From: Mycobacterium colombiense
Lineage (GTDB): Bacteria > Actinomycetota > Actinomycetes > Mycobacteriales > Mycobacteriaceae
Reading direction: 5' to 3'
DNA length: 46,326 bases
NCBI RefSeq assembly: GCF_001672755.1
Contig: NZ_LZKI01000032.1
Location: 1 to 46,326 of the forward strand
Under the pieces are notes generated by a model. The model searched no databases and was not told the DNA's origin. It was given only the letters and a program-made list of their open reading frames with translations. Shown here one piece after another: positions 1 to 10,661 of the stretch. Made by a program: the position numbers and the translations under genes. Every line of letters begins with the position of its first letter. Positions within the stretch are counted from its first letter, which is position 1.

Positions 1-536
1 CGGCGCTGGCCGCCGACCCCAAATCGCTGGCAGGCAAGGTGCTGCGGATCGAGCAGCCGACCACCGTGGGTCAGGCGCCGCCGACGACGGCGCTGTCCGG
101 GGTGGGCGCCGGCGGCGGCCTGTGCACCGACCCGGTGGACGGCTCACTGTATGTCGCCGACCGCACCCCGACGGCAGATCGGTTGCAGCGCATCACCAAA
201 ACGTCGGATGTGTCCACGGTGTGGACGTGGCCGGACAAGCCGGGCGTGGCCGGATGCGCGGCGATGGACGGGACCGTGCTGGTCAACCTGATCAACACCA
301 AGCTGACTGTGGCGGTCCGGCTGGCGCCGGCCACCGGCGCGGTCACCGGCGAGCCCGACGTCGTCCGCAAGGACACCCACGCGCATGCGTGGGCGCTGCG
401 CATGTCGCCGGATGGAAACGTCTGGGGCGCAACGGTTAACAAGACGGCTGGGGACGCCGAGAAGCTGGACGACGTGGTGTTCCCGCTCTTCCCGCAGGGC
501 GGCGGATTCCCGCGCAACAGCGACGACAAGAGCTGA
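1..536 (+). CDS. lppZ: LppZ-like lipoprotein, PQQ-dependent sugar dehydrogenase fold (3' part)
   Basis: The frame is already open at base 3 and runs to TGA at 534-536, giving the last 177 or so residues of a longer protein; the N-terminus and any lipobox lie outside the window. The stretch GKVLRI near the left edge, followed by blade-like repeats (LYVADRT, VWTWPD, WALRMSPDGNVWG), resembles glucose/sorbosone dehydrogenase beta-propellers. In M. tuberculosis the gene next to gatB in this orientation is lppZ (Rv3006), so the assignment rests on synteny plus fold-like sequence. Enzyme activity is not established. It converges on gatB with a 37-bp gap, which holds only a weak 5-bp hairpin (CCGTC/GACGG, about 546-560). 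Confidence 0.75.
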   Translation, partial: ALAADPKSLAGKVLRIEQPTTVGQAPPTTALSGVGAGGGLCTDPVDGSLYVADRTPTADRLQRITKTSDVSTVWTWPDKPGVAGCAAMDGTVLVNLINTKLTVAVRLAPATGAVTGEPDVVRKDTHAHAWALRMSPDGNVWGATVNKTAGDAEKLDDVVFPLFPQGGGFPRNSDDKS

Positions 537-573
537 CGGGCGCGCCGTCGTGATGACGGTCGACTAACCCCGG

Positions 574-2088
574 CTAGCCCTGGCCGCAGGCGGCCAACAC
601 CAATTCGCGCACCCGGGCGGCGTCGGCCTGGCCGCGGGTAGCCTTCATCACCGCGCCGACGATCGCGCCGGCTGCGGCCACCTTGCCGCCGCGAATCTTT
701 TCCGCCACATCGGGATTGGCGGCCAGCGCCTCGTCGACGGCGGCCTGCGTCACCGAGTCGTCGCGCACCAGCGCCAAACCGCGGGCGGTCATCACCTGCT
801 CGGGCTCTCCCTCGCCGGCCAGCACACCCTCGACGACCTGACGGGCCAGCTTGGTGGACAGCTTGCCTTCGTCGACCAGCGCCACCACCGCGGCGACCTG
901 GGCGGGCGTGATGGTCAGCTCGTCCAGCGCCACGTTGGCCTCGTTGGCCTTCTGCATCAGGAAGTTTCCCCACCAGGCGCGCGCCTGCTCGCTGGACGCG
1001 CCGTGCTCGATGGTCGCGGTGACCAGTTCGATCGCACCGGCGTTGACCAGGTCACGCATCACCTCGTCGGAGATGCCCCACTCGTCCTGAATACGCTTGC
1101 GGCTCAACCACGGCAGCTCGGGGATGGTCTGACGCAGTCGCTCGACCAGCTCGCGGCTGGGCGCGACGGGCTCCAGGTCAGGCTCGGGGAAATACCGGTA
1201 GTCCTCGGCCGTCTCTTTGGTGCGGCCCGGGCTGGTGTAACCGCCGGCCTCGTGAAAGTGCCTGGTTTCCTGAATGATTCGACCGCCGGATGCCAAGACC
1301 GCGGCTTGGCGTTGCATTTCGTAACGCACCGCGACTTCAACGCTTTTCAGCGAGTTGACGTTCTTGGTTTCGGTCCGGGTGCCGAACTCCGTGGCACCGG
1401 CCGGTTTGAGCGACACGTTGGAATCACACCGCATCGAGCCCTGGTCCATCCGGACGTCGGATACGTCCAGCGCGCGCAACAGGTCTCGTAACGCCGTCAC
1501 GTAGGCGCGGGCGATCTGTGGCGCCCGGGCCCCGGCGCCCTCGATGGGCTTGGTGACGATTTCGATCAGCGGCACGCCGGCGCGGTTGTAGTCGATCAAC
1601 GATGTGGTCGCGCCGTGGATACGGCCGGTCTCGCTGCCGATGTGGGTGAGCTTGCCGGTGTCCTCCTCCATGTGCGCGCGCTCGATCTCGACCCGCCAGG
1701 TGGTGCCGTCCTCCAGCGGTGCCTCGAGGTAACCGTTGATGGCGATGGGCTCGTCGTATTGCGAAATCTGGTAGTTCTTCGGTTGGTCCGGGTAGAAGTA
1801 GTTCTTCCGGGCGAAGCGGCACCAGGGCACGATCTCGCAGTTCAGTGCCAAACCAATGCGAATGGCCGACTCGACCGCGTTCTGGTTGAGGACCGGCAGC
1901 GAGCCGGGCAGGCCGAGGCACACCGGGCAGACCTGGGTGTTGGGTTCGGCGCCGAATGCGGTCGTGCAGCCGCAGAACATCTTGGTGACGGTGGACAGTT
2001 CGACGTGCACCTCGAGGCCGAGTACCGGATCGAAGCGCGCGATGACGTCGTCGTAGTCCATCAGATCGGCGCTGGCGGCAACACTCAT
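574..2088 (-). CDS. gatB: Aspartyl/glutamyl-tRNA(Asn/Gln) amidotransferase subunit B
   Basis: The 504-residue product has the full GatB layout. The N-terminal catalytic/kinase domain begins with GLEVHVEL and the cysteine pairs FCGC and [10 protein letters not shown] (residues about 38-62). A helical linker follows, then a C-terminal YqeY-type tRNA-binding domain ending in [18 protein letters not shown]. GatB activates the tRNA-bound glutamate or aspartate by phosphorylation and receives ammonia from GatA, making Gln-tRNA(Gln) and Asn-tRNA(Asn). Length is normal for mycobacteria. The ATG start at 2088 fits the family N-terminus. It is the last gene of the minus-strand run gatC-gatA-pfkA-ATPase-gatB, separated from the ATPase gene by 127 bp that hold a tandem repeat. 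Confidence 0.97.
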   Translation of the reverse strand: MSVAASADLMDYDDVIARFDPVLGLEVHVELSTVTKMFCGCTTAFGAEPNTQVCPVCLGLPGSLPVLNQNAVESAIRIGLALNCEIVPWCRFARKNYFYPDQPKNYQISQYDEPIAINGYLEAPLEDGTTWRVEIERAHMEEDTGKLTHIGSETGRIHGATTSLIDYNRAGVPLIEIVTKPIEGAGARAPQIARAYVTALRDLLRALDVSDVRMDQGSMRCDSNVSLKPAGATEFGTRTETKNVNSLKSVEVAVRYEMQRQAAVLASGGRIIQETRHFHEAGGYTSPGRTKETAEDYRYFPEPDLEPVAPSRELVERLRQTIPELPWLSRKRIQDEWGISDEVMRDLVNAGAIELVTATIEHGASSEQARAWWGNFLMQKANEANVALDELTITPAQVAAVVALVDEGKLSTKLARQVVEGVLAGEGEPEQVMTARGLALVRDDSVTQAAVDEALAANPDVAEKIRGGKVAAAGAIVGAVMKATRGQADAARVRELVLAACGQG

Positions 2089-2101
2089 GCGCTCGATCCT
2101 A

Positions 2102-2204
2102 GTGGTGATCGCGAGCGCGGCGGAGCCGGGCGAAGCGGGTCACCACCGATCAACACCGTGGTGATCGCGAGCGCGGCGGAGCCGGGCGAAGCGGGTCACC
2201 ACCG
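2102..2204. repeat. Two direct copies of a 47-bp MIRU-like intergenic repeat
   Basis: Bases 2102-2148 and 2158-2204 are identical over 47 bp, with a 56-bp period and a 9-bp partial spacer. Each copy opens with GTGGTGATCGCGAGCG and closes with GCGAAGCGGGTCACCACCG, so the ends form a GGTGA...TCACC inverted match. The repeat fills the gap between the EspI-like ATPase gene and gatB. The GGGCGAAGCGGGTCACC core is what I recall from mycobacterial interspersed repeats of the M. avium complex; that link is from memory. Copy number could vary between strains. Confidence 0.85.
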
Positions 2205-2215
2205 CGGCGGCTGTC

Positions 2216-3394
2216 TCAGCCGGTGCGCGGTGATCGCGCTACCGGGAATTGGTCGCGCTGCCCTCCCCGGCCCGGGAACATGTCGGCCAGCACGGCCGCC
2301 ATCTCCAGATAACTGCGCCTGCTCTTTTTGCTCAGCCGGTCCAGCGCGATCTTTCGCCCATCGTGCACGTGCCGGTCGAACGGCAGCACCACGGTGGCGC
2401 CGACGCGGGCGGACAGCCGGTCGAGTTCGGTGACGGCGACGCCGTCGACCTTGGCCGGCTCGACGTGGTTGACGGCGAGCACTGTCCACTGCATCAACGA
2501 TTCGTACCCGTTGTGGCACAACCACTCCAGCGTCGCACGTGTCTTGCGTACCGCATCGATGGCGGTGCTGGTGACCACCACCAGGGCGCGGGATTCCGGT
2601 AGAACGGCGTCCATCACACCGGAATTGAGCGTTTTGACACAGTCGACCAAAACCAACGAGTACTGGTTTCGCAGCATCGAGAAGGCCCGCAGCATGTCGT
2701 GGCGCTCCAGACGCCAGTCGGAGTCCGGCAACCCGAGCACTTCCAGCCCGAAGCCGTTCATATACGTCAGCGCGCGGATGTCCTCGTATTGCGCCGCCGG
2801 CTCGCCGCGCAGCAGGTCGGCCATGCTATGCGGGTTGCGCCGGCCGTGGCGCTCCGCCAAGTCTCCGGCGTCGATATCGAGGGCAAGCACCCGGTCGCGG
2901 CGCACTGCGGCGAACGTCGAGCCCAGTGCCTCCACCACCGTCGTCTTGCCGACCCCACCCTTGAGGTTGAGCACGGCGATCGGAAAGGCGCCGCCCACCG
3001 TCGCGCGGATGCGCTGCCGCAGCTCGTTCTCGTAGGCCGTGTTTTTGCCCGGGCCGATCTCGATCCCGGTGACGCGATGGAGCAGCTGTCGCCAGTTGAA
3101 CCCGGCGGTGTCCGTGTCGTGCGCGTCGAAGCGGTCCAGTGCCGTCGCGCCCAGCATCGGCTCGGGCCGAGGCGGGGGTGGCACCCGTGGGGGTGGCGGC
3201 GGCGCGGCCGGCGGAGGTTGGGGCGGGCCGGCCACGGGCTGATTCGGGCCGTGGGACTGCGGGACGGTGGTGGCTGCGGGGTCGCCGTTCGCGCGCCGCC
3301 CGCGCGGCCCGGGCATCGGATTCGGCGGGCCCGGTGGTCTCGCCGCTGTTGCGGATTGCTGAACGAATCCGCGAATCGCGCCGCGGTTGCTCAT
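2216..3394 (-). CDS. Proline-rich MinD/ParA-family ATPase, EspI-like
   Basis: The 392-residue protein has a disordered proline-rich N-terminus (about residues 19-79, runs such as PPPAAPPPPP). It then has a linker with WRQLLHRVTGIEIG and a ParA/MinD ATPase domain with a deviant Walker A motif KGGVGKTT at residues 145-152 and LALDIDAGD shortly after. This layout is that of the EspI/EccI-type ATPases associated with ESX secretion loci and of related orphan proteins. No ESX gene is visible here, so a secretion role is not supported by context. I chose the ATG at 3394 rather than the more upstream 3466 because MSNRGAIRGF is a plausible N-terminus and the longer version would fill most of the gap to pfkA. 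To my knowledge M. tuberculosis has no gene at this spot. Confidence 0.8.
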   Translation of the reverse strand: MSNRGAIRGFVQQSATAARPPGPPNPMPGPRGRRANGDPAATTVPQSHGPNQPVAGPPQPPPAAPPPPPRVPPPPRPEPMLGATALDRFDAHDTDTAGFNWRQLLHRVTGIEIGPGKNTAYENELRQRIRATVGGAFPIAVLNLKGGVGKTTVVEALGSTFAAVRRDRVLALDIDAGDLAERHGRRNPHSMADLLRGEPAAQYEDIRALTYMNGFGLEVLGLPDSDWRLERHDMLRAFSMLRNQYSLVLVDCVKTLNSGVMDAVLPESRALVVVTSTAIDAVRKTRATLEWLCHNGYESLMQWTVLAVNHVEPAKVDGVAVTELDRLSARVGATVVLPFDRHVHDGRKIALDRLSKKSRRSYLEMAAVLADMFPGRGGQRDQFPVARSPRTG

Positions 3395-3528
3395 ACTCCC
3401 GGTATAACCCCGAAGGACCGGTCCGGAAACCACCAAAGTGCCGCAATTGCGAACCACCTGGATCATTTGCGGGCAAATTCAAGCCGCGGTTCACTCAGAT
3501 CCACCGGTTGTTTGCCCGGCGGCGCTTG

Positions 3529-4560
3529 CTAACCGAAGAATGCCGCGGCGTCGTCGTAGCGACTTTCCGGCACCAGCTTGAGCTGGCGCACCGCGTCCGC
3601 CAACGGCACCCGGCCGATGTCCTGCCCGCGCAGCGACACCATCTGGCCGTATTCGCCGGCATGCGCGGCGTCGGCCGCATTCACCCCGAACCGGGTGGCA
3701 AGCACCCGATCGTAGGCCGTCGGAGTGCCACCTCGCTGGACGTGGCCCAGCACGGTCACCCGGACGTCCTTGTTGATCCGCTTCTCCACTTCGGCGCCGA
3801 GCTGGGCCGCCACCCCGGTGAACTTCTCGTGGCCGAACTCGTCGATCCCGCCTTCCCGCAACGCAATCGATCCGGGAATGGGCTTGGCGCCCTCGGCGAC
3901 TACGCAGATGAAATGCGAATCTCCGCGCTGGAAGCGCCTTTTGACCAGCCGGCAGACCTCTTCGACGTCGAAGGGCTGCTCGGGGATCAGGGTCATGTGC
4001 GCGCCGGAAGCGAGGCCCGCGTTCAACGCGATCCAGCCGGCGTGGCGGCCCATCACCTCGACCAGCATCACCCGCTGGTGCGATTCGGCGGTGCTGTGCA
4101 GCCGGTCGATGGCATCGGTGGCGACGGTCAAGGCGGTGTCGTGGCCGAAAGTCACGTCGGTGCAATCGATGTCGTTGTCGATGGTCTTCGGCACACCGAC
4201 CACGGGCACGTTCTCCTCCGAGAGCCAGTGCGCGGCCGTCAACGTGCCTTCCCCTCCGATCGGGATCAGCACGTCGATCCCGTTGTCGTCCAGGGTCTGC
4301 TTGATCTGGTTCAGGCCGGCCCGCAGCTTTTCCGGGTGTACGCGGGCGGTGCCCAGCATGGTTCCGCCCTTGGCCAGCAGGCGATCGTTGCGGTCGTCGT
4401 TCTGCAGCTGGACGCGCCGGTTCTCCAGCAGTCCGCGCCACCCGTCCTGGAACCCGACCACCGACGAGCCGTACCGGGAGTCGCACGTTCGCACCACTGC
4501 CCGGATGACCGCGTTGAGGCCGGGGCAGTCGCCGCCTCCGGTGAGCACTCCGATCCGCAT
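3529..4560 (-). CDS. pfkA: ATP-dependent 6-phosphofructokinase
   Basis: The 343-residue PfkA phosphorylates fructose 6-phosphate to fructose 1,6-bisphosphate in glycolysis. The N-terminus [20 protein letters not shown] carries the nucleotide-binding GGDCPGLN. The GGEGT motif keeps a glycine at the position that separates ATP enzymes (G) from pyrophosphate enzymes (D), while PKTIDND keeps lysine at the second diagnostic position. This G/K combination is typical of actinobacterial ATP-PFKs. Later motifs such as [15 protein letters not shown] and [15 protein letters not shown] are all present. Start ATG at 4560. It lies 78 bp downstream of gatA, probably in the same transcription unit. Confidence 0.97.
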   Translation of the reverse strand: MRIGVLTGGGDCPGLNAVIRAVVRTCDSRYGSSVVGFQDGWRGLLENRRVQLQNDDRNDRLLAKGGTMLGTARVHPEKLRAGLNQIKQTLDDNGIDVLIPIGGEGTLTAAHWLSEENVPVVGVPKTIDNDIDCTDVTFGHDTALTVATDAIDRLHSTAESHQRVMLVEVMGRHAGWIALNAGLASGAHMTLIPEQPFDVEEVCRLVKRRFQRGDSHFICVVAEGAKPIPGSIALREGGIDEFGHEKFTGVAAQLGAEVEKRINKDVRVTVLGHVQRGGTPTAYDRVLATRFGVNAADAAHAGEYGQMVSLRGQDIGRVPLADAVRQLKLVPESRYDDAAAFFG

Positions 4561-4638
4561 CCCCTCATCTTGCCCGCGGCGGCGGCTTCATGGCGCGAGC
4601 AAGCGCAAAATCGCCCGGGAACCCGGGCGTGGGGTGTC

Positions 4639-6120
4639 CTAGATCGCCGACGGCAGGGATCCGCGGGCCGCCTCGTAGGCGGCACCGACCCGATACAGCC
4701 GGTCGTCGGCCAGGGCGGGCGCCATGATCTGCAGGCCGACCGGAAGGCCGTCGTCCGGCGACAGACCGGCCGGCACCGACATGCCGCAGTGCCCGGCCAG
4801 ATTCAGCGGCAGCGTGCACAGGTCGAACAGATACATCGCCAGCGGATCGTCGACCTTCTCGCCCAGCCGGAACGCCGTCGTCGGGGTCGCGGGCGACACC
4901 ACCACATCCACGGAGCGATACGCCTCGTCCAGGTCGCGGGCGATCAGGGTGCGCACCTTCTGGGCCTGGTTGTAATACGCGTCGTAATAACCGGCCGACA
5001 GCGCGTAGGTGCCGATCATGATGCGTCGCTTGACCTCCGGCCCGAAACCGGCGGCGCGCGTCATCGCCATCACTTCCTCGGCGCTGTGGCTGCCGTCGTC
5101 ACCGACCCGCAGCCCGTAGCGCATCGCGTCGAAGCGGGCCAGGTTGCTCGACACCTCCGACGGCAGGATCAGGTAGTAGGCGGCCAGCGCGTACTCGAAG
5201 TGCGGGCAGTCGACCTGGCTCACCTCGGCGCCCAGGGCGGTCAGCTGCTCGACGGCGGCCTCGAACGCGGTCAGCACCCCGGGCTGGTAGCCCTCGCCGC
5301 GCAGCTGCTTGACCACTCCGACGCGCACACCCTTGAGGTCACCGGTCGCGCCGGCCTTCGCGGCGGCGACGACGTCGGGGACCGCCGCCTTCACCGACGT
5401 GGAGTCCAGGGTGTCGTGTCCGGCGATCACGTGATGCAACAGCGCGGTGTCCAGCACCGTGCGCGCGCACGGGCCCCCCTGATCCAGCGACGACGCGCAC
5501 GCCACCAGGCCGTAGCGCGACACCGTGCCGTAGGTGGGCTTGACGCCGACGGTCGACGTGAGTGCCGCGGGCTGGCGGATGGAGCCGCCGGTGTCGGACC
5601 CGATCGCCAGCGGCGCCTGGAACGCGGCAAGCGCGGCGGCGCTGCCGCCCCCGGAGCCGCCGGGCACCCGGTCGACGTCCCACGGATTACGGGTCGGGCC
5701 GTAGGCGGAGTTCTCGGTCGAGCTGCCCATCGCGAACTCGTCCATGTTGGTCTTGCCCAGGATCGGAATTCCGGCGGCGCGCAGCCGCGAGGTGACGGTG
5801 GCGTCGTACGGCGAACGCCAGCCCTCCAGGATCTTGGACCCGCAGGTGGTGGGCATATCGACCGTGGTGAAGACGTCCTTGAGCGCCAGCGGCACCCCGG
5901 CCAGCGGCGACGGCAGCCGCTCCCCGGCCGCCACCGCCTCGTCGACGACGGCGGCCGCGCCCAGCGCCTCGTCGGCCGCCACGTGCAGGAAGGCGTGGTA
6001 GCGGTCGTCGGTCGCCTGGATCTGGTCCAAGCACGCCTGGGTGACCTCGACCGACGACACCTCCTTGGCGGCGATCCGGGCGGCCAGCGCGGCGGCGTCG
6101 GACCGGATGATCTCGTTCAC
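4639..6120 (-). CDS. gatA: Aspartyl/glutamyl-tRNA(Asn/Gln) amidotransferase subunit A
   Basis: The 493-residue amidase-family subunit hydrolyses glutamine to supply ammonia to GatB. The Ser-cisSer-Lys triad can be placed: Lys81 in ALKDVF, cis-Ser156 in GGSGGGS, and nucleophile Ser180 in DTGGSIRQ. The GTG start at 6118-6120 ([12 protein letters not shown]) is chosen over an upstream ATG because it overlaps the gatC stop codon in a GTGA tetranucleotide, the usual sign of translational coupling, and because the upstream extension is low-complexity arginine-rich sequence. Length is normal for the family. Confidence 0.97.
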   Translation of the reverse strand: MNEIIRSDAAALAARIAAKEVSSVEVTQACLDQIQATDDRYHAFLHVAADEALGAAAVVDEAVAAGERLPSPLAGVPLALKDVFTTVDMPTTCGSKILEGWRSPYDATVTSRLRAAGIPILGKTNMDEFAMGSSTENSAYGPTRNPWDVDRVPGGSGGGSAAALAAFQAPLAIGSDTGGSIRQPAALTSTVGVKPTYGTVSRYGLVACASSLDQGGPCARTVLDTALLHHVIAGHDTLDSTSVKAAVPDVVAAAKAGATGDLKGVRVGVVKQLRGEGYQPGVLTAFEAAVEQLTALGAEVSQVDCPHFEYALAAYYLILPSEVSSNLARFDAMRYGLRVGDDGSHSAEEVMAMTRAAGFGPEVKRRIMIGTYALSAGYYDAYYNQAQKVRTLIARDLDEAYRSVDVVVSPATPTTAFRLGEKVDDPLAMYLFDLCTLPLNLAGHCGMSVPAGLSPDDGLPVGLQIMAPALADDRLYRVGAAYEAARGSLPSAI

Positions 6121-6416
6121 TCGCTGTCCCCGAGGATCTGCGGAACCGCGAAGCGGCCATCGACGGCGGCGGGCGCCTCGGCCAGCGCCTCGGCCTGGGT
6201 CAGGCACGGTGTCGACTCGTCCGGCCGGGTGACGTTGACGTCCTTGAGCGGGTTGTCGGTCGCTTCGACGCCGGTGACATCGACCGCCTGCACCTGACTG
6301 ACGTGGGTCAGGATTGCGCCGAGCTGGCCGGCGAAGCTGTCGAGTTCGCTGTCGGTCAGCGCCAGCCGGGACAGCCGGGCCAGGTGCGCTACCTCGTCAC
6401 GGGAGATCTGGGACAC
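6117..6416 (-). CDS. gatC: Aspartyl/glutamyl-tRNA(Asn/Gln) amidotransferase subunit C
   Basis: This small subunit (99 residues) stabilises the GatA-GatB interface. It begins with GTG and shows the family signature [21 protein letters not shown], followed by a hydrophobic [11 protein letters not shown] helix and a C-terminal acidic, loop-rich tail. Its stop overlaps the gatA start by 4 bp. It is the first gene of the minus-strand gat/pfkA run, and the 108 bp between it and the divergent Rv3013-like gene must hold the promoters of both. Confidence 0.95.
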   Translation of the reverse strand: MSQISRDEVAHLARLSRLALTDSELDSFAGQLGAILTHVSQVQAVDVTGVEATDNPLKDVNVTRPDESTPCLTQAEALAEAPAAVDGRFAVPQILGDSE

Positions 6417-6524
6417 GACTGGAAAGCCTAGCCGCGAAGGTGCGGGCCGCTACACGCCGTTGGCCATCGCCCGCCGGGCCGATCCGAAATGCCGCTGACG
6501 CATCCCTGTGCAACAGTGTTGGCC

Positions 6525-7181
6525 GTGCCCTCCTATCTGTTGCGCATCGAGCTCGTCGACCGGCCGGGCAGCCTGGGGTCGCTGGCCGTCGCGCTCGGTT
6601 CGGTGGGAGCCGACATCTTGTCGCTCGACGTCGTGGACCGCAGCGCGGGTTACGCGACCGACGACCTGGTGATCGAACTGCCGCCGGGGGCCATGCCGGA
6701 CACGCTGATCACCGCCGCGGAGTCCCTGTCCGGTGTCCGGGTGGACAGCGTGCGCCCGCACACCGGTCTACTGGAGGCGCACCGCGAGCTCGAGCTCCTC
6801 GACCACGTCGCCGCGGCCGAGGGCAAGGCGGCGCGACTGCAGGTCCTCGCCAACGGGGCGCCCAAGGTGCTGCGCGTCAGTTGGTGCACGGTGCTGCGCA
6901 GCTCGGGCGGCGAGCTACAGCGCCTGGCCGGCAGTCCGGGCGCGCCGGAGACCAAGGCGGACTCGGCCCCGTGGCTTCCGCTGGAGCGGGCCGCGACGCT
7001 GGACAGCACCGCCGAGTGGGTGCCGAAGGCATGGCGCGATATGGACGTGACGATGGTCGCGGCCCCGTTGGGCGACCCGCACACCGCGGTGGTGCTCGGC
7101 CGGCCCGGCCCAGAATTCCGGCCCTCGGAGGTCGCCCGGTTGGGCTACCTCGCCGGCATCGTCGCCACCATGCTGCGTTAG
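6525..7181 (+). CDS. ACT-domain-like protein (Rv3013 homologue)
   Basis: The 218-residue protein starts with LRIELVDRPGSLGSLAVALGSVGADI, the typical beta-alpha-beta opening of an ACT regulatory domain that binds amino acids or similar small ligands. The C-terminal half (about residue 90 on) is a conserved mycobacterial region without a catalytic motif that I recognise. The GTG at 6525 is used because it gives the same length and N-terminus (PSYLLRI) as I recall for Rv3013; the upstream ATG at 6489 adds 12 unrelated residues. It is divergent from gatC and convergent with the next gene. Ligand unknown. Confidence 0.85.
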   Translation: MPSYLLRIELVDRPGSLGSLAVALGSVGADILSLDVVDRSAGYATDDLVIELPPGAMPDTLITAAESLSGVRVDSVRPHTGLLEAHRELELLDHVAAAEGKAARLQVLANGAPKVLRVSWCTVLRSSGGELQRLAGSPGAPETKADSAPWLPLERAATLDSTAEWVPKAWRDMDVTMVAAPLGDPHTAVVLGRPGPEFRPSEVARLGYLAGIVATMLR

Positions 7182-7233
7182 CGCGGCAGTAACTGCATCG
7201 AGTTATGTTGGGCTACAACGAATTTTGCTGTGA

Positions 7234-7674
7234 TTAACGGCGATCAGAGAGTCGCGCTGTGGCGTCGGGCAGACGCCCTTTCAAGGCAGCAATCCTGAGC
7301 AGCTGAATGGTCAAGTTCGTGGCACCCAACATGGGGAACAACCCGATATAGATCCGCAGGGATCTGATTCCATGCAGTTCAATGGTACTGAAAACAATGA
7401 AGCATCCGATGGTGAAAACGGCGGCCGGGATCGAGTAGGCCATCAAGGATCGACGATCAGCGATCGTTTGCGCCGCAAAATCCAATTCATCCTTCGACAT
7501 CGGTTCGCCCCTGCGCAATTTACCCAGGACCTTTCTGGCGGCCCCGATTTCTTCGCTGACCGGCGTGGGCGCACGCCCCAGAAGCCGCCTTACGTAACCA
7601 AAGACAAAGGCGGCGAACACCAATTCGGCCACACCGGCGAGCACCGCCAAATAACCAAACAGGCCCAAGTCCAT
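7234..7674 (-). CDS. Conserved hypothetical membrane protein
   Basis: The 146-residue protein has an N-terminal hydrophobic helix (LGLFGYLAVLAGVAELVFAA), a soluble segment around residues 32-72, and two further hydrophobic segments (YSIPAAVFTIGCFIVFST; LRIYIGLFPMLGATNLTIQLL). This suggests about three membrane helices. A GGAG Shine-Dalgarno lies just before the ATG at 7674. It follows mmpL on the same strand with a 68-bp gap, so it may be the third gene of the mmpS-mmpL unit. I do not recognise a named family. Confidence 0.7.
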   Translation of the reverse strand: MDLGLFGYLAVLAGVAELVFAAFVFGYVRRLLGRAPTPVSEEIGAARKVLGKLRRGEPMSKDELDFAAQTIADRRSLMAYSIPAAVFTIGCFIVFSTIELHGIRSLRIYIGLFPMLGATNLTIQLLRIAALKGRLPDATARLSDRR

Positions 7675-7742
7675 TCACTCCTTTACGAACAAGACCCGTT
7701 GCGTTGCCGACGGACCGGATGCGAGTGCGTGTCGGCTCCCTG

Positions 7743-10661
7743 TCAGGCACGCGATCGGCTTGCAGCCGAAGGCGATTCGGGCGCCACCGCGGGATCTCCG
7801 TCCTCCCAGAGCAACAGTTGACGAACCGCTTGACGCGAACCATACGGGCGAAGCATCGTGCTGGCCGGGCGTGGGCGCACGCGTTGGGGCCACCAGAACC
7901 AGCGCCCCAGTAACACGGCGACGGACGGTGTCATGAATGACCGCACGATCAGGGTGTCGAACAGCAGCCCCAAGGCGATCGTCGTTCCGATCTGACCGAG
8001 TACCAATAAGGAGGCGGACACGAACGAGGCCATGGTGAAGGCGAACACCAGGCCCGCAGAGGTCACCACCGCCCCGCTGCCTGCCATGGCGCGAATGATG
8101 CCCGTCTTCAAGCCGGCGTGAATTTCCTCCCTGAACCGGGAGATCAACAGCAGGTTGTAGTCGGATCCCACCGCCAGCAGGATGATGACGGACAGCGCCA
8201 GGCAAATCCAGTACAACTTGATACCCAGGATGTCCTGCCACAGCAGTACGGAAAGCCCGAAAGAGGCGCCCAGCGAAAGCGCCACCGTGCCAACGATGAC
8301 GATCGCGGCGACCAGACTCCGGGTGATGATCACCATGATGAGCAGAATCAGGCTCAGCGCGGCTATGCCCGCGATCATGAGATCGTATTTGGCGCCGTCG
8401 GCGATGTCCTTGTAGGTTGCGGCCGTGCCGGCGAGATAAATGTTGGAGTCCCCCAAAGGGGTGTTCTTCACGGCCTGTTTGGCCGCGTTCCTGATCGGGT
8501 CGATGTGCGAGATGCCCTCGGGGGTCGCGGGATCACCCTCGTGGGAGATGATCATGCGTGCGGCCTTGCCGTCCGGCGAGAGGAATAACTTCAGACCCCT
8601 TTTGAACTCGGGATTGTTGAAAGCCTCAGGGGGCAGGTAGAAGGAATCGTCGTTCTTGGCCGCGTCATAAGCCTGCCCCAGGGCGGTCGCGGTGTCGGTA
8701 TTCGCCTGCGTGGCAGCGTTGATCCCGAAATTCGTGGCGTAGTTGGACAGCGTCAGGCCGAGGTTCTTCTCCTGGTCGAGGATCTGCGGTGGCAACAGAG
8801 TCACCAACTTCTGCTGGCCCGCATCCAACTTGTCCAGGCTCGCGGTGAGCTTTTCGAACTGCGCGCTGAGCTGATCAATGCCGTCGAGCGCGTCGAAGAC
8901 GGACCTGAACGCGAAGCAGGCCGGGATGTCGAAACAGTGCTTTTCCCAATAGAAGTAACTGCGAACCGGCCGCAAGAAGTCGTCGAAATTCGCGATCTTA
9001 TCCCGCAGGTCGTTGATGATGGCGATCGTATCGTGAAAGCTTTGGGTCTCGTCGTGCGTCGAGGCGGCGAGCTGTTTCTGCAGCGCGTACTGCTGGTGCA
9101 AGATGTTGATCGTATCTCTCAGATTGTCGGCCTGCTTGAGCAAATCCTGCGCCCGTTCTTTCTGATAATGCAGGTTTTCGATGTTGCCGATGCTGCCTGC
9201 GCTGATCTGAAAAGCCAACGAGGTGTGTTCAATCGGGGTCCCCAAAGGCCTGGTCATGGATTGGACCTGGGAGATACCCGGGAGGTGGGCGATCGCTTTG
9301 GCCACCCTTTCCAGGTTGATCATGTCGGCCGGGTTCCGCATATCGTGATCGGTTTCGATCATCAACAGTTCGGGATTGAGCCGGGCTTGGGAAAAATGCC
9401 GCTCCGCCGCCGCGTACCCGGTATTGGCCGGGGCACTGGCCGGCATGTAAGGCCGAGCATCGTAATTCGTCTTGTACCCGGGCAAAGCGAGCAGACCGAT
9501 GAGGGCCACCCCGGTCGCCACCACCAGGATGGGGCCGGGCCAGCGGACGATCGCGGTGCCGATGCGCCGCCAGCCCCGAGTCGCCATCTGGCGCTTCGGG
9601 TCGAACAGCCCGAAAAGACTGCCCACGGTGATCACCGCCGGGGCCAGGCTGAGGGCGGCCATCAGTGCGACCCCGATGCCTATTGCGGCCGGAATGCCCA
9701 GGCTTTGAAAATAATTCAGCCTCGTGAATCGCAGGCAGAGCACCGCGCCGGCGACGGTCAGACCCGAACCCAATACCACGTGTGTCGTCCCGCGATACAT
9801 GGTGTAAAAAGCTGTTTCGCGGTCCTGCCCGTCATGCCGCGCCTCGTGATAGCGGCCGACGAAAAAGATCGCATAGTCGGTGCCGGCTGCGATGACGAGC
9901 AGCGTGAGCAGATTCGTCGCATAGGTCGAGAGCCCGATCAATCCGACGCTTCCCAGAAACGCGACAATTCCCCGGGCCGCAGCCATTTCAACGATGACTG
10001 TGACCAGCACGAAAACCGCTGTGACGGAACGGTAAACCCAAAACAACATCGCCAGGATCACCAGCACGGTGATCACGGTCACCTTGAAGATACCTTTGCT
10101 GCCCACTTCGAATTGATCCGTGACCAGCGGGGCCGCGCCGGTCACGTAGGCCTTCACCCCGGGCGGTGCGGGCGTATGCGCCACGATCTCGCGGATAGCG
10201 TCGACGGACGCGTTGGCCAGTGCATCGCCCTGGTTGCCGGCAAGGTACACCTGAACGTATGCGGCCTTGCCGTCTTTGCTCTGTGAGCCCGCCGCCGTCA
10301 GCGGATCCCCCCAGAAGTCCTGCACGTGCTCCACGTGTTTGGTGTCGTGCTCTAGCTTGCGGACCAGAGCGTCGTAAAACCGATGGGCATCATCGCCCAG
10401 CGGCTTATCGCCTTCTAAAACGATCATGGCCGCACTGTCGGAATCGAATTCGTGAAACACTTTGCCGATGTGTTGCATCGCCTGAAACGACGGCGCGGCT
10501 GGGGTATTCAGAGACACGTTGTGCGCTTTGGCCACGTCCTCCAGATTCGGTACGGCGATATTCGAGACGGCTGCCAGCGCGACCCACAGCAACAGGATCG
10601 GCACGGAAAATCGACGAATAGCTTGCGCCAGAGCGGGTTTCGGGGATTGATCGTCACTCAT
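7743..10661 (-). CDS. MmpL-family RND transporter (MmpL4/5 type)
   Basis: The 972-residue inner-membrane RND transporter has about 12 helices in the standard layout: one N-terminal helix (about 18-38), a large periplasmic domain, a five-helix block containing [11 protein letters not shown] (Asp262-Tyr263, proton-relay pair in TM4), a second periplasmic domain, and a second block with [10 protein letters not shown]. The second periplasmic domain has a long coiled-coil insert with a Cys pair ([10 protein letters not shown]), as in MmpL4/MmpL5. The tail [20 protein letters not shown] is also of that type. Members export siderophores or lipids and some azole or bedaquiline-type drugs. The ATG at 10661 overlaps the mmpS stop as ATGA. 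The substrate cannot be told from sequence. Confidence 0.93.
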   Translation of the reverse strand: MSDDQSPKPALAQAIRRFSVPILLLWVALAAVSNIAVPNLEDVAKAHNVSLNTPAAPSFQAMQHIGKVFHEFDSDSAAMIVLEGDKPLGDDAHRFYDALVRKLEHDTKHVEHVQDFWGDPLTAAGSQSKDGKAAYVQVYLAGNQGDALANASVDAIREIVAHTPAPPGVKAYVTGAAPLVTDQFEVGSKGIFKVTVITVLVILAMLFWVYRSVTAVFVLVTVIVEMAAARGIVAFLGSVGLIGLSTYATNLLTLLVIAAGTDYAIFFVGRYHEARHDGQDRETAFYTMYRGTTHVVLGSGLTVAGAVLCLRFTRLNYFQSLGIPAAIGIGVALMAALSLAPAVITVGSLFGLFDPKRQMATRGWRRIGTAIVRWPGPILVVATGVALIGLLALPGYKTNYDARPYMPASAPANTGYAAAERHFSQARLNPELLMIETDHDMRNPADMINLERVAKAIAHLPGISQVQSMTRPLGTPIEHTSLAFQISAGSIGNIENLHYQKERAQDLLKQADNLRDTINILHQQYALQKQLAASTHDETQSFHDTIAIINDLRDKIANFDDFLRPVRSYFYWEKHCFDIPACFAFRSVFDALDGIDQLSAQFEKLTASLDKLDAGQQKLVTLLPPQILDQEKNLGLTLSNYATNFGINAATQANTDTATALGQAYDAAKNDDSFYLPPEAFNNPEFKRGLKLFLSPDGKAARMIISHEGDPATPEGISHIDPIRNAAKQAVKNTPLGDSNIYLAGTAATYKDIADGAKYDLMIAGIAALSLILLIMVIITRSLVAAIVIVGTVALSLGASFGLSVLLWQDILGIKLYWICLALSVIILLAVGSDYNLLLISRFREEIHAGLKTGIIRAMAGSGAVVTSAGLVFAFTMASFVSASLLVLGQIGTTIALGLLFDTLIVRSFMTPSVAVLLGRWFWWPQRVRPRPASTMLRPYGSRQAVRQLLLWEDGDPAVAPESPSAASRSRA

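Noticed and set aside
3139..6297. Very long plus-strand open frame (1052 codons) across pfkA and gatA
   Set aside because: It is antisense to two clear housekeeping genes, is Arg/His/Gly-rich and has no recognisable domain. It is a high-GC shadow frame.
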